Positions 42,194-50,588 of a stretch of DNA of 64,000 bases are shown one piece after another. The stretch is from Haloactinospora alba (lineage in GTDB: Bacteria > Actinomycetota > Actinomycetes > Streptosporangiales > Streptosporangiaceae), in NCBI RefSeq assembly GCF_006717075.1, contig NZ_VFQC01000001.1:62001-126000 (forward strand), given 5' to 3'. Within the stretch, counting starts at the first letter, position 1; every line of letters begins with the position of its first letter. The notes under the pieces were generated by a model. It saw only the letters and a list, made by a program, of their open reading frames with translations, searched no databases and was not told where the DNA came from. Position numbers and translations under genes: made by a program.

Positions 42194-42473
42194 GCGCCCC
42201 TTCTCCGATCGTGACTACTCGTCGTTCCAGGGCGGGGAACACCCCCGCCCCCTACCCAGGAAACCGCGCGTTCGCGTCGCTGCGGGAGGATGCGCCGGTC
42301 TGGGCACTGTGGCATTCCCAACGCGATGGGAAGGCGCGGTTCTTCCCGCCGTGGACAGCGGGGGAGGGGTAGGGAGGTGCTCCCTCTCTGGCATCCCCGG
42401 GGTCACGCCGGAGCTTCCGGAGTGCTGGCGGGTACCACCGCGACCGGACCGGCGGACAGTCGCAAGCGCGGTC

Positions 42474-42863
42474 TCAGGGGCGACGGCACCGCCACGACGC
42501 CAGGAGCAGGGCCACGGTGATCGGCCCCGACCACCACAGCTGGTGCCAGAAAGCCGGACCCGGCTGGCTCCAGACGGTGGTGCCCACCGCTATCCCAGCC
42601 AACAGCCCCACGTAGACCCTGTGCAGCGGCGACAGGAGGCGCGGCGCCCCGCCGATTCCGCGGCGGCCCGCGAGATCACCGGCCAGCAGCAGCCCGCCCA
42701 CGGTCCAGACCACCAGGAACATGCGGTGGGTCCTCGGGTCGGGAACCGCGGCGTCCCGGAACCAGGCGCCCAGGGCCAGCGCCCCCAGGGCCAGCGCGGC
42801 CGCCGCGGCGAGGACAGGGGCGTTGGCGGCGGTGCCGTGCTCGTTTTCGGCGCGGGGGTCCAT
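42474..42863 (-). CDS. Small membrane protein, divergent from TetR/MMPL
   Basis: 129 residues from ATG 42863, with GGAGGAAAG upstream. Four hydrophobic segments (LAAAAALALGALALGAWF, MFLVVWTVGGLLLAGDLAG, VYVGLLAGIAVGTTVW, GPITVALLLASWRC). No family recognised. It is transcribed away from the TetR gene, across the operator array at 42990-43037, so it may be under the same control. Confidence 0.65.
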   Translation of the reverse strand: MDPRAENEHGTAANAPVLAAAAALALGALALGAWFRDAAVPDPRTHRMFLVVWTVGGLLLAGDLAGRRGIGGAPRLLSPLHRVYVGLLAGIAVGTTVWSQPGPAFWHQLWWSGPITVALLLASWRCRRP

Positions 42864-42989
42864 AGCTTTCCTCCGTTCCCGCGCGAGGGGGCGGTAAGCA
42901 GCGACCGGCCGGTGTCCGGGGCCACGCCGCCCGGCTCTCCTCCGGTGCGACCGGGAGCATCTCGGCACCGTTCGCAGCAGCGCGTGTCA

Positions 42990-43037
42990 TGTCACTGTGA
43001 CAGGTTGCACCCAGTGCATCGTTGCACTCAGTGCATC
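42990..43037. promoter_or_regulatory. Operator array: one palindrome plus two direct repeats
   Basis: TGTCACTGTGACA (42990-43002) is a perfect 13-bp palindrome. It is followed by TTGCACCCAGTGCATC (43005-43020) and TTGCACTCAGTGCATC (43022-43037), direct repeats each containing a TGCAC..GTGCA dyad. The second repeat also supplies a TTGCAC -35 for the TetR gene, whose ATG (43058) is near the predicted transcription start. Confidence 0.7.
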
Positions 43038-43057
43038 CGTGTTTCTAGGTTGGCGGT

Positions 43058-43738
43058 ATGGACAACGCCAACCCTTCGCCTTCCGACCGGCGTGAGGCGC
43101 TGAAGGAACGCCACCAGCGCGCCATCGTCGACGCGGCGAAAGCGCTGATGGCCGAGATCTCGGGGACGAACTTCACCGTGGACCAGCTCGCGGAGCGCGC
43201 GGACGTCTCCCGGCGGACGGTCTTCAACCACTTCGGGACGATGGACGACGTTGTCCTCGAGGCGTTCAGCGGGATGCTCGGGGCGGTCGTCGACGACATC
43301 GACGCCAACCTCTCGTCCCAGGGCGTCGAACAGCGCGGTGCCACGTCGGTGTTCGACCAGCTCACCGAGGCCATGCGCGCCACCGACCTGGTGAGTCCGA
43401 TCGTCGAGCTCACCCGGATCTTCGACGAGATCAGAGACAAGGGCGCCCCCGCCACCCCGCGGCAGGCCGTCCTGTTCGAACGCGCGATGCGGGACCTCGG
43501 GAACCGGATCTCCGCGACCGTGCTGCGTCACCACCCCAGTGCCGACCCGTTCGAGGTGGAGGTGATGTGCGCCGCCCTCGTGAGCGGGGCACTGGTGGTC
43601 CACCGGCGCTGGGACGAGGCCACCGGCGGGGTCGACACACCGGAGTCCCGCCGGATGTGGGACGACCTCCTGGATCACCTGATCACGGCCACCCGCAACG
43701 GGTTCGGCACCCTCACCGGCGGCAGCGGCACGTCCTGA
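43058..43738 (+). CDS. TetR-family regulator of the MMPL exporter
   Basis: 226 residues, ATG 43058, with weak GGTTGGCGGT upstream; possibly leaderless. The HTH reads FTVDQLAERADVSRRTVFNHFGTMDDVV. Directly followed by an MMPL transporter gene (56 bases), the classic repressor-exporter pair, and preceded by the repeat array at 42990-43037. Confidence 0.94.
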   Translation: MDNANPSPSDRREALKERHQRAIVDAAKALMAEISGTNFTVDQLAERADVSRRTVFNHFGTMDDVVLEAFSGMLGAVVDDIDANLSSQGVEQRGATSVFDQLTEAMRATDLVSPIVELTRIFDEIRDKGAPATPRQAVLFERAMRDLGNRISATVLRHHPSADPFEVEVMCAALVSGALVVHRRWDEATGGVDTPESRRMWDDLLDHLITATRNGFGTLTGGSGTS

Positions 43739-43794
43739 GCACCCGTTTCCCCGACCCACCTTCCCTTACCTCCACACCCATCTTGTAGGAACCC

Positions 43795-46275
43795 ATGGCC
43801 GAACTGCTCTACAGACTCGGACGCGCCTGCGCGCGCCGTGCCCGGACCGTCATAACGGTGTGGCTGGCTCTGCTCGTCACCGCCGGTGTGGCGTTCACCC
43901 TGTTCTCGGGCAACCTCCAGGACAGCTTCTCGATCCCCGACACTCCGACCAAGCAGGTCAACGATGAGGTGTCGGAAAAGTTCTCGGACATGGGAGGCGG
44001 GACCGGAACGGTCGTCTACCGGACCGAGGACGGTTCCTCCTTCTCCGAGAAGCAGCGGGAGGGGATCAGCGACCGCGTCGAGGAGGCGGCCGACCTCTCC
44101 GGTGTAGCCGACGTCGTCGACCCGTTCGCCACCGAGTCGGAACGCGCCGATCAGGCGGAGAAGCTCGACGAGGGCCGTACGGAGGTCGAGAACGGCCGGG
44201 AGAAACTCGAGGAGAGCCAGGACGAGCTCGACCAGGCCCGGGAACAGGCCGAGGCCGCCGGGAGACTCGACCAGATGGAGGACGAGCTCGACACCAAACA
44301 GGCCCGGATCGACGAGCAGCGCGAGGAGCTGGAGGAACAGAGCCAGCAGCTCGACCGGGGCGCGTCCCTGCAGGAGATGGCCTCCGACATCCGCTCGGTC
44401 TCCGAGGACGGCAGCACCGCGCTCGTCAACGTCTCCTTCACCGAGGAGCGGGAGGAGGTCTCGCAGGGAACCAGGGACGCCGTGATGGCGGCGTTCGAGG
44501 ACGACCCCGTAACCGGGACCACCGTCGACTTCGACAGCAACATCGCCATGAGCATCCCCAGCCTCGTCAGTACGACCGAGGTGATCGGGGTGATCGTCGC
44601 GGCCGTCGTGCTGATGGTCATGCTGGGCACCCTGGTGGGCGCCGGGCTGCCGATCCTGACGGCCCTGGTCGGCGTCGGCATCGCCACGATGACCGCGATG
44701 TCCCTGTCCGGCCTGGTCCAGATGGCGTCGGTGACACCGATCCTCGGCCTCATGCTCGGGCTGGCCGTCGGGATCGACTACGCGCTGTTCCTCGTCAACC
44801 GGCATCGCCGCCAGCTCAAACAGGGCATCGGCGTCGGTGAGTCCGTCGGTCTGGCCACCGGAACCGCGGGCAACGCCGTGGTCTTCGCGGGCATGACCGT
44901 GCTGATCGCGCTTTTGGGCCTGAACCTGACCGGGATCGGGTTCCTCGGTCTCATGGGAACCATCGGCTCCCTCGCCATCGCGACCGCCGTGCTGGTCGCG
45001 GTGACGCTCATCCCGGCCCTGCTCTCGCTGGTCGGGACACGCATCCTGACACGCCGGGAGCGCGACCGGCTGGCCGCGGCGGACGACGCCGCGCGCACCG
45101 GCGAGGAGGACGCGGACACCGGACGCGGGACGCGTCGGATGTCGACGGGCTGGGCCCTCGTCCGCGTCGCCGCAGCCGTCCTCGCCCTGGGCGTTGTCGC
45201 CCTGCCCGCTCTCGACCTGCGCCTGGGCATGCCGGACGGCTCCTCCGAGCCCGCCGACTCGACCCAGAACCGCGCCTATGAGGCCGTGGCCGACGAGTTC
45301 GGGGAGGGGCAGAACGGCACGCTCCTGGTGGCCGCGGACGTGCCCAACCCCCCGAACGACGGGCAGACGGTGGAGGACCACCAGCTGGAGGTCGCCGAGG
45401 AGATCCACGACCTGGACGACGTGACGGCGGTGGCCCCCGTCGGGATCTCCAACGACGAGACCCTGGCCGTCTTCCAGGTCATGCCCGAGGAAGGGCCCTC
45501 GAGCGAGTCGACCGAGGACCTCGTGCACACCCTCCGCGGCATGGAGCCCATCGACGATGCCGGCGAACTCGGTGTCGCGGGAGCGGCCAGCGGCAACATC
45601 GACATCTCCGAGAAGCTCAGCGACGCGCTGCCGACCTACCTCGCGGTGGTCGTGGGACTGTCCCTGGTCATCCTGCTGCTGGTCTTCCGGTCGATCCTCG
45701 TTCCGGCCGTCGCGACGGTCGGCTTCATCCTGTCCTTCTTCGCAGCGCTGGGCAGCGTGGTGGCCATCTACCAGTGGGGATGGCTCGGCGGCCTGCTCGG
45801 GGTGCAGAACCCGGGGCCGGTGCTGAGCTTCCTGCCCACGCTCCTGGTGGGGATCCTGTTCGGCCTGGCCATGGACTACATGCTGTTCATCGGTTCGGGC
45901 ATGCGCGAGGCCTACGTGCACGGGCGTCCCGCACGGACCGCCGTCGTGGAGGGCTTTCGGGCCGGCCGGGCGGTGGTCACGGCCGCGGCGATCATCATGA
46001 TCTCGGTGTTCGGCGGGTTCGTCTTCTCCGACACCATGATGATCAGCTCGATCGGTTTCGCCCTCGCGACCGGTGTGCTGCTCGACGCGTTCGTGGTCCG
46101 CATGACGCTCATCCCCGCGCTCATGCACCTGGCCGGCGACAAGGCATGGTGGCTGCCCCGGTGGCTCGACCGGATCCTGCCCGACATCGACGTGGAGGGC
46201 ACGCGTCTGGAGCGTCATCACGCAGGGGAACGGGAGCAGGACCCGACCCGGCAGCCGGCGGAGTCCGGCTCGTGA
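43795..46275 (+). CDS. MMPL-family RND transporter
   Basis: 826 residues, ATG 43795. Two RND halves, each with a first helix, a large outer domain and five helices. MMPL family GxxxDYxxFL-type motifs occur in both (GIDYALFLVNRHRR; AMDYMLFIGSGMRE). The first outer loop contains a long coiled coil (about 120-185: RTEVENGREKLEESQDELDQ...), not seen in the shortest homologues. Such proteins export lipids, siderophores or drugs across the membrane. Regulated by the adjacent TetR. Confidence 0.95.
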   Translation: MAELLYRLGRACARRARTVITVWLALLVTAGVAFTLFSGNLQDSFSIPDTPTKQVNDEVSEKFSDMGGGTGTVVYRTEDGSSFSEKQREGISDRVEEAADLSGVADVVDPFATESERADQAEKLDEGRTEVENGREKLEESQDELDQAREQAEAAGRLDQMEDELDTKQARIDEQREELEEQSQQLDRGASLQEMASDIRSVSEDGSTALVNVSFTEEREEVSQGTRDAVMAAFEDDPVTGTTVDFDSNIAMSIPSLVSTTEVIGVIVAAVVLMVMLGTLVGAGLPILTALVGVGIATMTAMSLSGLVQMASVTPILGLMLGLAVGIDYALFLVNRHRRQLKQGIGVGESVGLATGTAGNAVVFAGMTVLIALLGLNLTGIGFLGLMGTIGSLAIATAVLVAVTLIPALLSLVGTRILTRRERDRLAAADDAARTGEEDADTGRGTRRMSTGWALVRVAAAVLALGVVALPALDLRLGMPDGSSEPADSTQNRAYEAVADEFGEGQNGTLLVAADVPNPPNDGQTVEDHQLEVAEEIHDLDDVTAVAPVGISNDETLAVFQVMPEEGPSSESTEDLVHTLRGMEPIDDAGELGVAGAASGNIDISEKLSDALPTYLAVVVGLSLVILLLVFRSILVPAVATVGFILSFFAALGSVVAIYQWGWLGGLLGVQNPGPVLSFLPTLLVGILFGLAMDYMLFIGSGMREAYVHGRPARTAVVEGFRAGRAVVTAAAIIMISVFGGFVFSDTMMISSIGFALATGVLLDAFVVRMTLIPALMHLAGDKAWWLPRWLDRILPDIDVEGTRLERHHAGEREQDPTRQPAESGS

Positions 46276-46280
46276 CGAGC

Positions 46281-46321
46281 GGCACTCGCCCCCGGGCCAG
46301 GTCCGGCCGGGGGCGAGTGCC
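46281..46321 (+). terminator. Strong hairpin terminator of the MMPL gene
   Basis: A perfect 15-bp stem GGCACTCGCCCCCGG / CCGGGGGCGAGTGCC with an 11-nt loop, 5 bases after the stop. Confidence 0.85.
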
Positions 46322-46742
46322 CTGCCACCGCCGGGCTCGTGGACGGAAACCGGGACGTGCGACCCGGAACGCCTCGCCTCCGCCCGAGGCTCGTACTCCC
46401 GGAACAGTGTTGGCGGACCCCAGCGGGGTCCGGATCCGTGCCGCTCGTGACGGGCAGCGTCCATAACAGGGCCAGGAGCATGCGGAGGGACGGCACCGCA
46501 CGCGGCGGAGAACGGGAGCGCGGAGCCCCGGGGCAGAAGGTCGCGGGAAGCCCGGGACTCCCGAACAGAGGCTCTGGCTGCGGCCTCCGAGGGGAGCGGA
46601 ACGCGGTCGGCGGGATGCTAGCTCAACGCACCGGATACGGACGCACGCCTCTGGTAGTTGATCCGGTGACGGAGTACCGGGATGCGCGTAGCGCGGGTAT
46701 ACCCCGCCCCCCGGCGTCCCGGGAGATCCCGCGGGTGTTCTG
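46322..46742. other. Non-coding gap
   Basis: No supported gene. Long open frames occur on both strands but have poor composition and no homology I recognise. The sequence is GC-rich without repeats. Confidence 0.35.
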
Positions 46743-47321
46743 CTACCCGCTCTGCCCGGCCCGGCGGGCGCGGAACGCGGCGGTCTTCGTACGGTTCTGG
46801 CAGGTGGTGGAGCAGAAGCGGCGGGTGCCGTTGCGGGAGGTGTCGACGAAGACACGGTCGCACTGGGTCGCGGAGCAGATACCCAGTCGCTGTGCTGAGG
46901 GACTGCCCAGTACGAAGGAGAGGGAGGTGGCCATGCCGGCCGCCCACGCGGTGGCCCACCCGGCGTCGGGCGCGTGGAAGTGCAGGTGCCAGGGCCTGTC
47001 GTCGTAGCGCACGAGGGTGGGGCGCGCTCCGGTGTCGGCCATGACCTGGTTGACCGTCGCGCAGGCCTCGTCCATGTCGGCGGCCTCGACGGCGGAGAAC
47101 ACCGTGTAGAGCCGGGCGGCGTGGGTCCGGAGTGTCTCCAGTTCCGTGGTCTGGGGTGTGTGCCGCGGGAACTGGCTCCCGCCGGCGGCCAGGCACGCGC
47201 CGACCTCCTCGGCAGTGGCCTCGCCCGGGTAGGGGCGGCCGTGTCGGTGTCCCGGCTGCAGCAGGTTGACGGCGGCGACTGTCACCGCCAGCACGCCCTC
47301 CATGTGACTGTCGAAATTCAC
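46743..47321 (-). CDS. CGNR zinc-finger (ABATE-domain) regulator
   Basis: 192 residues from GTG 47321 (reading VNFDSH..., the usual family start). N-terminal ABATE domain (EGVLAVTVAAVNLLQPG) and a C-terminal CGNR-type finger with four Cys (CSATQCDRVFVDTSRNGTRR, FCSTTCQNR). Probable stress-response transcription regulator. Divergent from a methyltransferase gene with 73 bases between; it may control both. No Shine-Dalgarno sequence, so probably leaderless. Confidence 0.88.
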   Translation of the reverse strand: MNFDSHMEGVLAVTVAAVNLLQPGHRHGRPYPGEATAEEVGACLAAGGSQFPRHTPQTTELETLRTHAARLYTVFSAVEAADMDEACATVNQVMADTGARPTLVRYDDRPWHLHFHAPDAGWATAWAAGMATSLSFVLGSPSAQRLGICSATQCDRVFVDTSRNGTRRFCSTTCQNRTKTAAFRARRAGQSG

Positions 47322-47394
47322 TTGACCGGTTACACCTTCTGCGCCTAGTTTTTTGTCACTGGCCAACACCAAAACGACAGTTACGGGGGTCCCT

Positions 47395-48186
47395 GTGGCA
47401 GAACCGCCCACGGACGCAGTCATCAATCCGGATGTGGCCGCCGAGTGGATCGAACGCTGGGAGCGCCAGCAGGAGGGCTACATCCCCCAGCGGGAGGAAC
47501 GCTTCGCCGTCATCACCGACGCCGTCGCCGCCGCACTGTCCGGTGTCGACTCCCCGGTCATCGTAGACCTTGGCTGCGGACCCGGTTCCCTCATCGTACG
47601 CCTCGCCCGCAGCCTGCCCACGGCGACGTTCATCGGCGTCGACGCCGAACCGCTGCTGCTGGGCCTCGCGAGTGCCCACCACGACGGGATCGCGACCTGG
47701 GTGCGGTCCGACCTCGGCGACCCCGGCTGGGTGGACGCCCTTCCCGGCACGATCCACGGCGCCGTGTCCAGTACGGCGCTGCACTGGATGCACCGCGACT
47801 CGCTCGCCGGGCTGTACCGCAGCCTCGCCCAGCGCACCGCCCCCGGCGGCGTATTCGTCAACGCCGACCACATGCCCCTGCCCGACGAGCGCCTGCAGAA
47901 CCTGTCCGCCTCGGTCTACGCGGGTCAGCGTCATCGCGCCGGAGTGGCCGACCGGGAGGACTACCACGAGTGGTGGGACGCGGTCCTCGCCGACGAGCGG
48001 CTGTCCCCGGTAACCGGAGCCCGTCCACGCCCCCAGGCGGACTCGGCGGACGGGGCCGAACACCACCATGGCAGCAACCTGCTCAGCGCGGCCGAACACG
48101 CCCGGCTGTTGCAGGAGGCCGGTTACACCTCGGCCGGGCCCGTGTGGCAGGCCGCGGACGACTTCGTGGTGGCGGCACTGCGCTGA
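47395..48186 (+). CDS. Class I SAM-dependent methyltransferase
   Basis: 263 residues from GTG 47395, with GGGGG upstream; TTG 47353 is a less likely start. VIVDLGCGPGSLIVRLARSL and FIGVDAEPLLLGLA bind SAM; VSSTALHWMHRDSLAGLYRS is typical of trans-aconitate/malonyl-ACP-type methyltransferases. Substrate unknown. Divergent from the CGNR regulator. Confidence 0.92.
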   Translation: MAEPPTDAVINPDVAAEWIERWERQQEGYIPQREERFAVITDAVAAALSGVDSPVIVDLGCGPGSLIVRLARSLPTATFIGVDAEPLLLGLASAHHDGIATWVRSDLGDPGWVDALPGTIHGAVSSTALHWMHRDSLAGLYRSLAQRTAPGGVFVNADHMPLPDERLQNLSASVYAGQRHRAGVADREDYHEWWDAVLADERLSPVTGARPRPQADSADGAEHHHGSNLLSAAEHARLLQEAGYTSAGPVWQAADDFVVAALR

Positions 48187-48311
48187 GGCGCGCCCCGGGC
48201 GGGCTCCCCTTCCCTCACACCGGAGCGAGACCCACGCACGCGGGGATCGGCCGCCCCGGGGCGCCTCACCGCCGCGCCTGGGTGCGGCCCTCCCACCTGC
48301 TGTGAGGACCT

Positions 48312-48575
48312 ATGACCCACCCCCATCGCCCACCGAGCCGATCCGGATGGGCGGTGACCGCGTGCGTCCTGGGAATGGCGACCACGTCTCCCTCTTCGGC
48401 CTGTTCACGCTGGACTCGACCGGCGCGCACCGACCGGTGCTCACGGGCTGCGGATGATCCACCGGCAACAAGCGGGGCGGACGGGTCCTGGCCCTGCGGG
48501 GACCTGGCTCGGGTGCGGATCCTTCCTGGTCAGCTTCGGGGTGCTGATGCTCGCCGCAGGCGGTACGCATCCGGA
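48312..48575 (+). pseudogene. Frameshifted DUF4190 membrane-protein gene
   Basis: From ATG 48312 the protein begins HRPPSRSGWAVTACVLGM. The continuation of a DUF4190 domain appears in other frames (VSLFGLFTLDSTGA; then GCGSFLVSFGVLMLAAG). At least two frameshifts. A full-length relative is at 35384-35743. Confidence 0.5.
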
Positions 48576-48815
48576 GTAACTCGGAAGTCCTCCTGCTGGA
48601 GGAGTTCGTCAGCGACGCCCGAGCGGTCCTCGACGCGGACCCGTGTACGTTCCAGCGGATCCTCGGCCGCTTCCATGCGGTCCTGTACTGCTGTGGACTG
48701 CAACCCGAGCGCCCCCGGACACCTCCGCCCAGTGGCGAAAGTCCAGGCCACAGAGGCGACCCTAGTCGGACAGCATGCGAACCTCCAGCGCCAGGCTCCC
48801 GGGGAGTGGTCGGCG
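48576..48815. other. Degenerate stretch without a clear gene
   Basis: Only the minus strand holds an open frame of note (ending ...GVADELLQQEDFRVTPDAYR), which I cannot assign and which lacks a good start. A 19-base string at about 48771-48789 recurs at 52749-52767. Confidence 0.3.
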
Positions 48816-48960
48816 ATGCCTGCCTCCCGCTGGAGCCACTGGATCATCACCGTCACCGCGCTGCTGGCGGTGACCGCCGCGATGGCCTCCTACCCGCACA
48901 TGTACGGGCTCGCACCGCGCCGCCGAGGCAGCGAAAGTACGGCTGACCGTCCTCGCAGTT
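48816..48960 (+). pseudogene. Remnant resembling a DUF2637 (SpdB-like) gene
   Basis: The frame reads MPASRWSHWIITVTALLAVT followed by AAMASYPHMYGLAPRRRGS. The ASY.HMY.LA pattern is the end of the first helix of DUF2637 proteins of actinobacterial mobile elements. No complete gene remains. Confidence 0.35.
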
Positions 48961-48962
48961 TC

Positions 48963-48985
48963 CAATATATTCATATAGTATATTG
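48963..48985. promoter_or_regulatory. AT-rich dyad overlapping a leaderless TetR start
   Basis: CAATATA-N9-TATATTG with a TATAGT (48974-48979) inside it, 3 bases before the ATG at 48989. This is the only strongly AT-rich spot in the area and the likely operator of the TetR-ABC operon. Confidence 0.65.
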
Positions 48986-48988
48986 AAC

Positions 48989-49681
48989 ATGAATTCAGCT
49001 TCCGATCGGATCGACCGGCCGCCCGAGGATCTGACCGCCCGTGCGCGGATCCGGGACGCGGCGCTCGCCCAGTTCGCCGAACGGGGCTTCAAAGGCGCGA
49101 CAGTCAAGAGCATCGCTGATGAGGCCGGCGTGTCACCCGGCCTCCTGCAGCACCACTTCGGATCCAAAGACGAGCTGCGCCATGCCTGCGACGAGTACGT
49201 GCTGGACGCCTTCAGCGGATTGGACAAGTTCGGGGTGACCAGCGGCGAGATCACCAGCCCCGAATTCATGGGTGAGCTGTTCTCCAGGAGTCCGTTGATC
49301 ACCCGTTACATCGCCCGGGCCATGGTGGAGGGCTCGCCCGCGGCCTCGGCCGTCTTCGACACGAGCGCCTCGGTGTCGGAGGAGTTCTTCCGCAGGTTCT
49401 GGCCGGACCGCTTCCCCGAAGGATCGGACAGGGTCCGCGATGCCGCCGCGGTCCTGGCCGCCATGCACCTCTCGACGGTCGTGCTGCACGAGCGGCTGTC
49501 GCAGCGGATGGACACGGACGTGCTGAGTGCCGCGAACTCCTCGCGCATCGCCCTGGCGATGTTCGACGTCTACGCCTGCGTGGCGGATTTCCTCGAATCG
49601 GACGTCGGCCACGGCATCCACGACGCGGTCGTCAAGCAGCAGCAGGACCAGCCTCCCACGAACGGACACGATGATGAATGA
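48989..49681 (+). CDS. TetR-family regulator
   Basis: 230 residues, ATG 48989 (TTG 48983 also in frame), probably leaderless. The HTH reads [29 protein letters not shown]. The end overlaps the ABC ATPase gene, so the regulator and the transporter form one operon. Its ligand is probably the transporter substrate. Confidence 0.93.
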   Translation: MNSASDRIDRPPEDLTARARIRDAALAQFAERGFKGATVKSIADEAGVSPGLLQHHFGSKDELRHACDEYVLDAFSGLDKFGVTSGEITSPEFMGELFSRSPLITRYIARAMVEGSPAASAVFDTSASVSEEFFRRFWPDRFPEGSDRVRDAAAVLAAMHLSTVVLHERLSQRMDTDVLSAANSSRIALAMFDVYACVADFLESDVGHGIHDAVVKQQQDQPPTNGHDDE

Positions 49682-50588
49682 GGCGATCAGCACCCGCGGT
49701 CTCGTGAAGACCTACGGGAGGACACGCGCTTTGAACGGCCTGGACCTGAGCGTCGGCACGGGAGAGGTGCATGGCTTTCTGGGCCCGAACGGCGCTGGCA
49801 AGACCTCCACTCTGCGCCTCCTCCTGGGGTTCCTGCGGGCCGAGTCCGGTACGGCCCGGCTACTGGGGGAGGATCCCTGGGAGAAGGCGGTCGAGCTGCA
49901 TCGCAGGCTCGCCTACGTGCCCGGCGACGTCACGGTGTGGCCGAACCTCACCGGCGGCGAGATCATCGACCTGATGACCCGGCTGCGCGGCCACGCCAAC
50001 GAATCCCGCCGCGACGAGCTGATCGAGCGGTTCCAGCTGAATCCCAAGAGGAAGGCCCGCACCCATTCCAAGGGCAACCGGCAGAAGGTCGCGTTGATCG
50101 CGGCGCTGGCGTCCGACGTGGAACTCCTGCTGCTGGACGAGCCCACATCGGGGCTCGACCCCCTGATGGAGGCGGTGTTCCGCCAGTGCGTCGAGGAGGA
50201 GCGCGGCCGCCGGACGGTGCTGCTGTCCAGCCACATCCTGTCGGAGGTCGAGGAGCTCTGCGACCGGGTGAGCATCATCCGGGACGGCCGGATCGTGGAG
50301 TCCGGAACGCTCGCCGAGCTGCGGTACCTGACCCGGTCCACGATCACCGCTGAGGTGACCGGCCCGCCCGCGGGCCTGGAGTCGCTGCCGGGCGTGCACG
50401 AACCGGAGGTCGATGGCCACCGGGTGCGGTGCCAGGTCGACAGCGACCACGTCGGCTCCGTCGTCGCGCACCTCGGTTCGTTGGGACTGCGCGACATCGC
50501 CATCAGCCCGCCGACCCTGGAGGAGCTGTTCATGCGCCACTACCAGGACGCTCCGGCAGCCACCGCGCCCCCGGGGAAGGCCCTGTGA
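49671..50588 (+). CDS. ABC transporter ATP-binding protein
   Basis: 305 residues; tandem ATGs at 49671 and 49674 lie within the end of the TetR gene. Walker [13 protein letters not shown], signature [15 protein letters not shown] (a variant of LSGGQ), Walker [15 protein letters not shown]-loop [16 protein letters not shown]. The signature variant SKGNRQK is typical of the antibiotic-export group with large two-repeat permeases. Overlaps the permease gene by one base. Confidence 0.95.
   Translation: MMNEAISTRGLVKTYGRTRALNGLDLSVGTGEVHGFLGPNGAGKTSTLRLLLGFLRAESGTARLLGEDPWEKAVELHRRLAYVPGDVTVWPNLTGGEIIDLMTRLRGHANESRRDELIERFQLNPKRKARTHSKGNRQKVALIAALASDVELLLLDEPTSGLDPLMEAVFRQCVEEERGRRTVLLSSHILSEVEELCDRVSIIRDGRIVESGTLAELRYLTRSTITAEVTGPPAGLESLPGVHEPEVDGHRVRCQVDSDHVGSVVAHLGSLGLRDIAISPPTLEELFMRHYQDAPAATAPPGKAL

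Noticed and set aside
43675-46464. 929-codon open frame opposite the MMPL gene
   Set aside because: Third-position GC bias creates long antisense frames. The sense strand encodes a complete RND transporter, and the antisense product is His/Arg/Asp-rich nonsense.
46339-46742. Possible gene between the MMPL and CGNR genes
   Set aside because: Frames on both strands are Arg/Pro/Gly-rich without motifs, and no ribosome site is present.
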